This document shows, piece after piece, positions 1-6,367 of a DNA stretch of 9,726 nt. Below the pieces are notes generated by a model. That model saw only the letters and a list, made by a program, of their open reading frames with translations, did no database searches and was not told the DNA's origin. Source of the DNA: Paracoccaceae bacterium (GTDB lineage: Bacteria > Pseudomonadota > Alphaproteobacteria > Rhodobacterales > Rhodobacteraceae); assembly GCA_026982275.1 (NCBI GenBank), contig JALSHK010000449.1:1-9726 (forward strand), in the 5' to 3' direction. A program made the position numbers and the translations under genes. Position 1 is the first letter of the stretch, and each line of letters begins with the position of its first letter.

Positions 1-2490
1 CTTGAAAAACGCGATTACAGCCGCGCCACCACCAGCCAGAAATGCGTGCGCGCGGGGGGCAAGCATAATGACCTTGATAATGTCGGCTATACCGCGCGGC
101 ACCTGACATTTTTCGAAATGCTCGGCAATTTCAGCTTTGGCGACTATTTCAAGGAAGACGCGATCCCCTATGCGTGGGATCTGCTGACCAAGGATTTCGG
201 CATTGATAAATCCAGGCTCCTCGTCACCGTTTACCATACCGATGACGAGGCCGCCGATATCTGGAAAAAGCATGCAGGCCTTTCGGATGACCGCATTATC
301 CGCATCGCGACGGATGATAATTTCTGGTCGATGGGCGCCACCGGCCCTTGCGGCCCCTGCACCGAGATTTTCTATGACCATGGCGACCATATCTGGGGCG
401 GCCCGCCCGGATCGCCCGAGGAAGACGGCGACCGGTTTATCGAGATCTGGAACCTCGTTTTCATGCAATATGACCAGCAGGAAGACGGCACGCGGCTGGA
501 TCTGCCCAAGCCCAGCATCGATACCGGCATGGGGCTGGAGCGCATCAGCTCGCTTTTGCAAGGCTCCAACGATGTCTATGATACCGATCTGATGCGCAGC
601 CTGATCGAGGCCTCGGCCCATGCCACCAATTCCGAGCCGGACGGGGCGGGCAATGTGCATCACCGTGTGATTGCCGACCATCTGCGCTCCACGTCTTTTC
701 TGATCGCCGAGGGGGTGCTGCCCGGCAATGAAGGCCGCGGCTATGTGCTGCGCCGGATTATGCGCCGCGCCATGCGCCACGCGCATTTGCTGGGGGCGAA
801 AGATCCGGTGATGCACCGTTTGGTGCCCGAGCTGGTGGCACAAATGGGGCAGGCCTTTCCCGAGCTTGGCCGCGCGCAATCCATGATCGAGGAAACGCTG
901 GAGCTGGAAGAAACCCGCTTCAAAACCACGCTGGAGCGCGGGCTGAAATTGCTGGACGGGGAGCTGGACAAGCTGGCCGATGGAGCGCCGCTACCCGGCG
1001 AAACCGCCTTCAAGCTTTATGATACCTATGGTTTCCCTCTGGACCTGACCCAAGATGCGCTGCGCGAAAAGAACCGCAGCGTGGATACGGCTGGTTTTGA
1101 CGTGGCCATGGCCGAGCAAAAAGCCAAGGCCCGCGCTGCCTGGACCGGCTCTGGCGAGGCGGCGGATGAAACCGTGTGGTTTGATGTGGTTGACAAGCAC
1201 GGCCCGTCGGAATTCATCGGCTATATCGAGGAAGAGGCCGAGGGCCGTATCGTGGCGCTGGTGGTGGATGGCGAGGCCGTGGAATCCGCCAAGGGCGAGG
1301 TGCAGATCGCGTTGAACCAGACGCCATTTTATGCCGAAAGCGGCGGGCAGGTGGGCGATGAGGGGATTATCCTCACCGAAACCGGCAAGGCGAGCATCAC
1401 GGATGTGAGGAAAAAAGCCGGTGTGTTTGTGCATTTTGGCAAAGTGACCGAGGGCGAAATCAGCCTTGGGCAGGCCGCCGAACTGAAGGTGGACCACCTC
1501 AACCGCCGCGCCATTCGCGCCAATCACTCCGCCACCCATCTGCTGAACGAGGCCCTGCGCAATGTGCTGGGCAGCCATGTGGCGCAGCGCGGATCCTTGA
1601 ACTCCGCCAACCGTTTGCGCTTTGATTTTAGCCATGCCAAGGCGATGAGCAAAGGCGAGCTGGCCGAGGTGGAGATGGAAGTGAACCGCTATATCCGGCA
1701 AAACAGCCGTGTCGAAACCCGGATCATGACGCCGGATGCCGCGCGCGAGCTGGGCGCACAGGCGCTGTTTGGCGAAAAATACGGCGACGAGGTGCGGGTG
1801 GTGTCGATGGGAGAGCTGGAAGGCTCGAACAAGGGTATGGATGGTAAAACCTATTCTCTGGAGCTGTGCGGGGGCACCCATGTGTCGCGGCTGGGCGAGA
1901 TCGGCTTGTTCAAGCTGGTGTCGGAAGGCGCTTCGGCCAGCGGCGTGCGCCGGATCGAGGGGCTGACAGGGGCGGGGGCGATGGCCTATATCGCCATGAA
2001 TGACAGCCACCTTGCGCAGGCCGCCGCCGCGATGAAAACCACGGCTGATCAACTGCCCACGCGGATCAAAGCCTTGCTGGACGAGCGCAAGCAGATGCAA
2101 AACGAGCTGGCGAATTTTCGCAAGCAGATGGCGATGGCCGGTTCGGGGCAGGCCGAGGTCAGCGTGCAGAATATCAATGGCACGCCGTTTTTGGCGCAAA
2201 AGCTAAGCGGGGTTTCGGGCAAGGATTTGCGCGGGATGATTGACGAGCATAAAAAGCGCCTCGGCAAGGGGGTTGTGCTGCTCATTGCCGATACCGGTGA
2301 TCGCGCCGCGATTGCTTGCGGGGTGACCGGGGGGCTGGCAGTGTCGGCGGTGGATATCGTGCGCATTGCAGCGGAAAAGCTTGGCGGCAAGGGCGGCGGC
2401 GGGCGGCCGGATATGGCGCAAGCCGGTGGTGCGAGTGCTGAAAATGCAGATGAGGCCATTCAGGCCGTAATTGAAATGCTGGAGGCTTGA
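1..2490 (+). CDS. alaS: Alanine--tRNA ligase, 5'-truncated by the window edge
   Basis: AlaRS charges tRNA-Ala with alanine in the cytoplasm and edits Ser/Gly mischarging. The reading frame is open from base 1 and already reads conserved protein (RATTSQKCVRAGGKHNDLDN), so the ATG at 46 is internal. From family knowledge about 50 N-terminal residues lie upstream; 829 are visible. Class II motif 3 GMGLERI is at 526-546. The editing-domain zinc site is intact, with HSATH at 1525-1539 and CGGTH at 1867-1881. The C-terminal C-Ala domain ends in the usual glycine-rich GGKGGGGRPDMAQAGG stretch (about 2383-2430), so the 3' end is complete. One residue looks odd: the usual ARHHTFFEML block reads ARHLTFFEML. 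The TGA stop is followed directly by the ATG of the next gene, and the end of alaS carries that gene's ribosome binding site (GGAGG, 2481-2485), so the genes are probably cotranscribed. Confidence 0.98.
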   Translation, partial: LEKRDYSRATTSQKCVRAGGKHNDLDNVGYTARHLTFFEMLGNFSFGDYFKEDAIPYAWDLLTKDFGIDKSRLLVTVYHTDDEAADIWKKHAGLSDDRIIRIATDDNFWSMGATGPCGPCTEIFYDHGDHIWGGPPGSPEEDGDRFIEIWNLVFMQYDQQEDGTRLDLPKPSIDTGMGLERISSLLQGSNDVYDTDLMRSLIEASAHATNSEPDGAGNVHHRVIADHLRSTSFLIAEGVLPGNEGRGYVLRRIMRRAMRHAHLLGAKDPVMHRLVPELVAQMGQAFPELGRAQSMIEETLELEETRFKTTLERGLKLLDGELDKLADGAPLPGETAFKLYDTYGFPLDLTQDALREKNRSVDTAGFDVAMAEQKAKARAAWTGSGEAADETVWFDVVDKHGPSEFIGYIEEEAEGRIVALVVDGEAVESAKGEVQIALNQTPFYAESGGQVGDEGIILTETGKASITDVRKKAGVFVHFGKVTEGEISLGQAAELKVDHLNRRAIRANHSATHLLNEALRNVLGSHVAQRGSLNSANRLRFDFSHAKAMSKGELAEVEMEVNRYIRQNSRVETRIMTPDAARELGAQALFGEKYGDEVRVVSMGELEGSNKGMDGKTYSLELCGGTHVSRLGEIGLFKLVSEGASASGVRRIEGLTGAGAMAYIAMNDSHLAQAAAAMKTTADQLPTRIKALLDERKQMQNELANFRKQMAMAGSGQAEVSVQNINGTPFLAQKLSGVSGKDLRGMIDEHKKRLGKGVVLLIADTGDRAAIACGVTGGLAVSAVDIVRIAAEKLGGKGGGGRPDMAQAGGASAENADEAIQAVIEMLEA

Positions 2491-2775
2491 ATGGCTGTAT
2501 ATGCAATGGTTCATATTGATGTAACGGATGCGGATGAATACGCAAAATATGCGGCCATTGCAGGCCCTGCGGTGGTGAAATATGGCGGTGAATTCCTCGC
2601 GCGGGGCGGTGAATGCCTGCATATGGAAGGGCAGGGGCGGGCGCGCAATGTGATCATCCGCTTTGCGGATTGGGACACGGCCAAGGCGTTTTATGCCAGC
2701 CCTGAATATCAAGAGGCGCTCAGCTATGGCCTGCCCGCAGCTTCGCGCGAATATACATTTGTAGAGGGGGTTTAG
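2491..2775 (+). CDS. DUF1330 family protein, first tandem copy
   Basis: A 94-residue protein of the DUF1330 family, which is thought to adopt a small ferredoxin-like dimeric alpha/beta-barrel fold; its biochemical function is not established. Family features seen are the N-terminal strand AVYAMVHIDVTD, a central GGEFLARGGE segment, and the C-terminal helix motif FYASPEYQ followed by a conserved Arg at residue 86. It has no signal peptide or membrane segment. The start is well supported: GGAGG at 2481-2485 lies 5 nt upstream, and the ATG abuts the alaS stop (TGA|ATG). It is about 40% identical by eye to the next gene without gaps, so the two arose by duplication or by acquisition of a paralogue. 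Linkage to alaS suggests cotranscription but says little about function. Confidence 0.9.
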   Translation: MAVYAMVHIDVTDADEYAKYAAIAGPAVVKYGGEFLARGGECLHMEGQGRARNVIIRFADWDTAKAFYASPEYQEALSYGLPAASREYTFVEGV

Positions 2776-3060
2776 ATGGCGGCCTATATCATCGCGCGTA
2801 TCGAGGTGACCAACCTTGAGGCTTATAAAGCCTATGCCGCCAAAACACCGGAGCTTGCCGAAAGTTTTGGCGGAAAATTTCTTGTAAAAGCAGGCGTTTA
2901 CGAGCAGATCGAGGGTAGCGGCCCTGATCGGCATGTGGTGATTGAAATGCCGGATATGGCTACAGCCAGAGCATTTTACAATAGCCCTGAATATCAGAAA
3001 ATCCTGCCGATAGCGCTGGGGAACTCGACCCGCGATCTGGTAATTGTCGAGGGTGTTTAA
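2776..3060 (+). CDS. DUF1330 family protein, second tandem copy
   Basis: Also exactly 94 residues and alignable end to end with the preceding protein. Shared blocks include the N-terminal strand (AAYIIARIEVTN), GGKFLVKAG, and the family motif FYNSPEYQ. Both proteins end in VEGV. Differences concentrate in the middle (residues 23-31 and 41-45) and in residues 75-90, which suggests the two may have diverged in ligand or partner. The ATG directly follows the previous TAG stop, and a purine-rich AGAGGGGG at 2763-2770 serves as a ribosome binding site. The stop is TAA at 3058-3060, and no plus-strand gene is evident after it until pyrH. The two proteins could form a heterodimer, since the fold normally dimerises; this is inference. 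Function is unknown. Confidence 0.9.
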   Translation: MAAYIIARIEVTNLEAYKAYAAKTPELAESFGGKFLVKAGVYEQIEGSGPDRHVVIEMPDMATARAFYNSPEYQKILPIALGNSTRDLVIVEGV

Positions 3061-3097
3061 TGGTTGCTCTTTTTTTGAGATCAGATGGATGGACTTC

Positions 3098-3113
3098 CCG
3101 CTTGAATGAGCGG
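3098..3113. repeat. Short inverted repeat (hairpin candidate)
   Basis: CCGCT (3098-3102) pairs with AGCGG (3109-3113), and an inner T-G wobble leaves a 4-base GAAT loop. It lies 38 bases after the DUF1330 stop and could help end or stabilise the transcript, but there is no T-run after it. Confidence 0.35.
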
Positions 3114-3120
3114 CGACACA

Positions 3121-3142
3121 CCGGATATGAACAAAAATCCGG
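3121..3142. repeat. Inverted repeat CCGGAT...ATCCGG (hairpin candidate)
   Basis: Perfect 6-bp arms at 3121-3126 and 3137-3142 are separated by an A-rich 10-base loop. The 3' arm continues as CGCT (3143-3146), which can also pair with AGCG at 3109-3112 if bases 3113-3120 bulge out; that pairing would compete with the neighbouring hairpin at 3098-3113. Its position between convergent genes suggests a weak bidirectional termination or 3'-end stabilising element. This is inference only. Confidence 0.35.
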
Positions 3143-3226
3143 CGCTATCTTGAGCCAGAGGCTATTGATTATTACTTTTACCTGATCCCTTGCCCAGACC
3201 AGATCAGCATCATAGATGCCGTAAAG

Positions 3227-4849
3227 TCAATTATACTCAAGGCTTTCCATGCCCTCGAACGGGCGGAAGCTGTCGGTGCGGGCATTGTTCCACGGCACGC
3301 GGTAGGATTCCGAGAAAATTTCAACCTCGTCATCAATCAGCGCTCCGGGCTTCATTTTCAGATATATCCGTGCGCCAGAGATGGTCTCGCCATTTTTTTG
3401 CCGGATCATCAAGTGCTTTGGCTGTAGTTCTTCTGGTCCGCTCAGGCCGGCAGAGCCGATCATTTCGGCCACGGCTTTCAGGGTGTTTTTATGAAAATTT
3501 GCCACGCGCCTTGATTTGCTCTCCACATCCAGCGCCCGCTGGCGCAGCTTGTCCTGGGTGGTGATGCCGACAGGGCAGTGATTGGTGTGGCAGGCTTGGG
3601 CCTGAACGCAACCGATCGAAAACATAAATCCGCGCGCCGAGTTCACCCAATCCGCCCCGAGTGCAAAGGTGCGGGCGATATCATAGGCCGTAACAAGCTT
3701 CCCCGCCGCGCCGATTTTTATCTGGTCTCGCAGGCCGGCTCCTACGAGGGTATTCACGACAAATGTCAGCCCTTCGACCAATGGCATGCCGATATGGTTG
3801 GCAAATTCAAGCGGAGCTGCGCCGGTGCCGCCTTCCTTGCCATCTACAACGATGAAATCGGGCACAATCCCCGTTTCCAGCATGGCTTTTACGATACACA
3901 TAAATTCACGCCGGTGACCGACGCATAGCTTGAAACCCACCGGCTTTCCTCCCGAAAGATCACGCAATTCCTGAAGGAAACGAACAAATTCGAGGGGCGT
4001 GCCGAATTTGGAGTGGGTTGCAGGGGATAGGCAATCCTTATCCATCGCAATGCCGCGTGCCTCGGCGATTTCGGGTGAGATTTTGCTGGCTGGCAGCATG
4101 CCTCCATGGCCGGGCTTGGCCCCCTGGGAAAGCTTTACCTCGATCATCTTGACCTGTGGATCCCTGGCCTGGAATTCGAATTTTTCGGCGCTGAAGGTGC
4201 CATCCTCGTTGCGACAGCCATAATAGCCCGAGCCGATTTCATAAATCAGGTCTCCGCCGCCTTCGCGGTGATAGCGGCTAATGCCGCCTTCGCCGGTATC
4301 ATGGGCAAAACCACCCATTTTCGCGCCCTTGTTGAGGGCCAGAATTGCATTGGCTGAAAGCGCGCCAAAGCTCATGGCCGAGATATTGAAAATCGAGGCA
4401 TCATAAGGCTGTTTGCAGGCGGCATTGCCGATTTTGACCCGGCAATCCCATGGCAGATCGCTGCGCGCCAATACCGAATGCGTCATCCAGCTATAGCCCG
4501 CGGCATAAACATCTACACGGGTGCCAAAAGGGCGCTTGTCCTCCACACCTTTGGAGCGCTGGTAGACAAGGGAGCGATCATCGCGCGAAAACGGCTCTTT
4601 GTCGCTATCGCTCTCCATCAGGTATTGCCGGATTTCCGGACGGATGCTTTCCAGTATCCAGCGCAGATTGCCCAACACGGGATAGTTGCGTAAAATTGCA
4701 TGCCGCTTTTGTCGCAGATCACGAATGCCGACCAGCATGAAAAAACCGAAAAACAAAAAAGCGATCCAGAACCAGGAGGATAACATTACAAGAACAAGGC
4801 TGATCAGGGTAAACGCAACGGCGAGGGCGAAGGTGGTATAGCGGATCAT
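3227..4849 (-). CDS. Membrane-anchored FMN-binding glutamate synthase family protein
   Basis: A 540-residue protein of the family related to the FMN/[3Fe-4S] central domain of the glutamate synthase large subunit (GltB). Residues 7-42 are strongly hydrophobic and form one or two membrane helices. The catalytic barrel follows, with HDTGEGG (183-189), KPGHGG (245-250) and DGKEGGTGAAP (336-346), all conserved in the FMN/glutamate-synthase barrel. Cys414, Cys420 and Cys425 reproduce the C-x5-C-x4-C spacing of the [3Fe-4S] site, so redox chemistry is likely retained. No class II glutamine amidotransferase domain is present at the N-terminus, nor a complete GltB C-terminal domain, and no GltD-like subunit is nearby. 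The substrate and electron donor are therefore unknown; true glutamate synthesis is not shown. Translation starts at the ATG at 4849-4847, with a weak CAGG 7 nt upstream. It is transcribed divergently from pyrH, from a strong-looking promoter. Confidence 0.92.
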   Translation of the reverse strand: MIRYTTFALAVAFTLISLVLVMLSSWFWIAFLFFGFFMLVGIRDLRQKRHAILRNYPVLGNLRWILESIRPEIRQYLMESDSDKEPFSRDDRSLVYQRSKGVEDKRPFGTRVDVYAAGYSWMTHSVLARSDLPWDCRVKIGNAACKQPYDASIFNISAMSFGALSANAILALNKGAKMGGFAHDTGEGGISRYHREGGGDLIYEIGSGYYGCRNEDGTFSAEKFEFQARDPQVKMIEVKLSQGAKPGHGGMLPASKISPEIAEARGIAMDKDCLSPATHSKFGTPLEFVRFLQELRDLSGGKPVGFKLCVGHRREFMCIVKAMLETGIVPDFIVVDGKEGGTGAAPLEFANHIGMPLVEGLTFVVNTLVGAGLRDQIKIGAAGKLVTAYDIARTFALGADWVNSARGFMFSIGCVQAQACHTNHCPVGITTQDKLRQRALDVESKSRRVANFHKNTLKAVAEMIGSAGLSGPEELQPKHLMIRQKNGETISGARIYLKMKPGALIDDEVEIFSESYRVPWNNARTDSFRPFEGMESLEYN

Positions 4850-4896
4850 GGCTGGGCCTGTATTGTGGAATCAGAATCTGGGCTGTCTGAGCGAGG

Positions 4897-4925
4897 ATTA
4901 TAAAAACATATGTATATCATGTGAA
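4897..4925 (-). promoter_or_regulatory. Sigma70-type promoter for the glutamate-synthase-like gene
   Basis: Read on the minus strand, TTCACA (4925-4920; 5 of 6 matches to TTGACA) is followed after exactly 17 bases by a perfect TATAAT (4902-4897). Transcription would start near 4890, giving a leader of about 40 bases before the ATG at 4849. The AT-rich spacer contrasts with the GC-rich surroundings. Motif match only; no expression data. Confidence 0.65.
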
Positions 4926-4965
4926 CAACGCGGGAATTTGCTATTTGCGAAAATAAATGTGGCAG

Positions 4966-4984
4966 AGTTTTGCGCAGCAAAGCT
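4966..4984 (+). promoter_or_regulatory. Hairpin in the pyrH upstream region
   Basis: AGTTTTGC (4966-4973) pairs with GCAAAGCT (4977-4984), an 8-bp stem with one G-U pair and a GCA loop. It lies about 70 bases before the pyrH start. It may be part of the 5' leader or an operator; no regulator is recognised. Confidence 0.4.
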
Positions 4985-4992
4985 GTTTTCCA

Positions 4993-5008
4993 TTGCCCCA
5001 AAGGGCAA
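4993..5008 (+). promoter_or_regulatory. Second hairpin in the pyrH upstream region
   Basis: TTGCCC (4993-4998) pairs perfectly with GGGCAA (5003-5008) around a CAAA loop. It is followed by AT-rich sequence but not by a clean T-run, so it resembles an RNA structural element or a dyad operator more than a terminator. The rest of 4850-5053 must hold the pyrH promoter, unless pyrH is transcribed from further away. I could not find a convincing plus-strand -35/-10 pair. Confidence 0.4.
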
Positions 5009-5038
5009 ATTAGGCCATTTTGCAAACCATACAAAAAC

Positions 5039-5043
5039 AGGAG
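5039..5043 (+). promoter_or_regulatory. Ribosome binding site for pyrH
   Basis: AGGAG lies 10 nt before the in-frame ATG at 5054 and 5 nt before an out-of-frame ATG at 5049. It argues against the far-upstream in-frame TTG at 4970, which would add residues unlike any UMP kinase N-terminus. Confidence 0.6.
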
Positions 5044-5053
5044 AATCGATGCC

Positions 5054-5791
5054 ATGCCGGATGGGGAAATGATCACCAAACCGCTATATAAACGTGTGCT
5101 CATCAAAATTTCGGGCGAAGCTCTGATGGGAGATACACAATTCGGCCTGCATCCTCCCACAGTTGAGCGCATAGCGGGCGAGATCAAGAAGGTGCATGAT
5201 ACCGGTGTCGAGATCTGCCTTGTGATTGGTGGCGGCAATATTTTTCGTGGCATGGCGGGCAGCGCGCAGGGGATGGAGCGCACCACGGCGGATTATATGG
5301 GCATGCTGGGCACTATCATGAATGCGCTTGGCATGCAGGGTGCGCTGGAAGCGCTTGGGGTTTTTACCCGTGTCATATCGGCTATTCCGATGGATCAGGT
5401 CTGCGAGCCGTATATCCGTCGCCGCGCGGTGCGCCACCTTGAAAAAGGGCGGGTTTGTATTTTTGCCGCCGGCACCGGCAATCCGTATTTCACAACCGAC
5501 ACGGCCGCCACATTGCGCGCTTCGGAAATGTCGTGTGATGCGATGTATAAGGGCACGCAGGTGGACGGGATTTATGATAGTGATCCTAAAACAAACCCGG
5601 ATGCCAAACGCTATGAGCAGGTTACCTATGACGAGGTTTTGCAGAAAAACCTGAAGGTCATGGACGCTTCCGCGATCGCTTTGGCGCGGGATAACCGGAT
5701 GCCGATCATCCTGTTTGATCTGAACGCCCCCGAAGGGCTGGTTGGAATTTTGTCTGGCCAAGGCAACTTTACCACCGTAATACCGAGCTAA
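5054..5791 (+). CDS. pyrH: UMP kinase
   Basis: PyrH phosphorylates UMP to UDP with ATP in the cytoplasm, the committed step from UMP to UTP and CTP; bacterial enzymes are hexamers of the amino acid kinase fold. From the ATG at 5054 the protein is 245 residues, typical for the family. Motifs seen are KISGEAL (18-24), GGGNIFRG (59-66), ERTTADYMGM (75-84), the UMP/phosphate segment GTGNPYFTTDTAA (140-152) and DGIYDSDP (171-178). I chose 5054 over the upstream TTG at 4970 because family similarity begins near YKRVLIKISGEAL and AGGAG precedes it; ATG 5069 (MITKPLYKR) is a possible alternative. It heads the pyrH-frr-cdsA-dxr-rseP run, with 12 bases to frr. The usual upstream rpsB-tsf genes are not adjacent; a divergent glutamate-synthase-like gene is there instead. 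Confidence 0.97.
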   Translation: MPDGEMITKPLYKRVLIKISGEALMGDTQFGLHPPTVERIAGEIKKVHDTGVEICLVIGGGNIFRGMAGSAQGMERTTADYMGMLGTIMNALGMQGALEALGVFTRVISAIPMDQVCEPYIRRRAVRHLEKGRVCIFAAGTGNPYFTTDTAATLRASEMSCDAMYKGTQVDGIYDSDPKTNPDAKRYEQVTYDEVLQKNLKVMDASAIALARDNRMPIILFDLNAPEGLVGILSGQGNFTTVIPS

Positions 5792-5803
5792 AAGGAGAAA
5801 GCC

Positions 5804-6367
5804 ATGTCCGATGATATAGAAATTGATATTGATAGTCTGGTTGAGCGCATGGAAGGGGCGCTGTCTGCGATGCGGCGGGATTTCACCACCCTGCGCACCG
5901 GGCGGGCCTCGGCTTCGATGCTGGATGCGGTGCATGTAGAGGCTTACGGTTCTCGCACCCCGATCAATCAGGTGGCTACGGTGAATGTGCCCGAGCCGCG
6001 TATGGTGACGGTGAATGTATGGGATAAAACCATGGTTGAAGCCGTGGATAAAGCCATTCGCACCTCGGGCCTTGGGCTGAATCCTGTAATGGACGGCACC
6101 ATTTTGCGCCTGCCCATTCCCGAGCTGAACGAGGAGAGGCGAAAGGAAATGGCGAAGCTTCTGGGGCAATATGCAGAAAATGCCAAGATATCGGTGCGCA
6201 ATGTGCGCCGTGATGGCATGGACCAGATCAAAAAAGCCAAGGCGGACGGTATGTCGGAAGATGACCAGAAGGTCTGGCAGGACGAAATCCAGGATATCAC
6301 CGATGCGGCGATCAAGAAGATCGATGCTGCGCTTGAGGCCAAGCAAGCCGAGATTATGCAGGTATAG
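5804..6367 (+). CDS. frr: Ribosome recycling factor
   Basis: RRF splits the post-termination ribosome together with EF-G, freeing subunits and mRNA. The 187-residue length is normal for the family. Conserved elements are LRTGRAS (30-36), PELNEERRKE (106-115) and VRNVRRD (131-137), which belong to the long three-helix bundle (domain I) around the small beta domain II. The ATG has a clear AAGGAG (5792-5797) 6 nt upstream, just after the pyrH stop. The C-terminal helix ends in TAG, and the next three bases are the cdsA ATG. Most related genomes carry uppS at this junction; here there is no room for it. frr is placed as usual after pyrH, so cotranscription is likely. Confidence 0.98.
   Translation: MSDDIEIDIDSLVERMEGALSAMRRDFTTLRTGRASASMLDAVHVEAYGSRTPINQVATVNVPEPRMVTVNVWDKTMVEAVDKAIRTSGLGLNPVMDGTILRLPIPELNEERRKEMAKLLGQYAENAKISVRNVRRDGMDQIKKAKADGMSEDDQKVWQDEIQDITDAAIKKIDAALEAKQAEIMQV

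Larger units (their letters stand above)
3061..3226. other. Convergent intergenic region
   Basis: This 166-base gap lies between the 3' ends of the DUF1330 pair (plus) and the glutamate-synthase-like gene (minus). Small inverted repeats are present at 3098-3113, 3121-3142 and 3207-3219. None is followed by a T-run on either strand in the manner of a strong intrinsic terminator. A seven-T tract at 3070-3076 has no clear stem before it. No conserved gene is visible. Confidence 0.6.

Noticed and set aside
991..2199. 402-codon open frame on the minus strand inside alaS
   Set aside because: Antisense to the conserved alaS frame, with the His/Arg/Gln-rich composition typical of shadow frames.
3060..3185. 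41-codon plus-strand frame starting in the TAATG overlap after the second DUF1330 gene
   Set aside because: The overlap would allow coupling, but the translation (MVALFLRSDGWTSRL...) has no recognisable features, the region contains inverted repeats, and codon use is unlike the neighbours. Most likely chance.
3889..4107. Short minus-strand frame inside the glutamate-synthase-like gene
   Set aside because: Same strand but a different frame from the conserved barrel sequence; no family match.
4993..5010. Hairpin before pyrH as an intrinsic terminator
   Set aside because: The stem is followed by ATTAGGCCATTTTG, not a continuous T-run, and no plus-strand gene lies upstream that would need terminating there.
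4970..5053. 28-codon N-terminal extension of pyrH from a TTG start
   Set aside because: UMP kinases do not carry this extension, it lies within the hairpin region, and a good AGGAG supports the ATG at 5054.
4848..5072. 74-codon plus-strand frame across the divergent intergenic region
   Set aside because: It overlaps the start of the minus-strand gene and covers the promoter and hairpins; it has no ribosome binding site and no recognisable protein.
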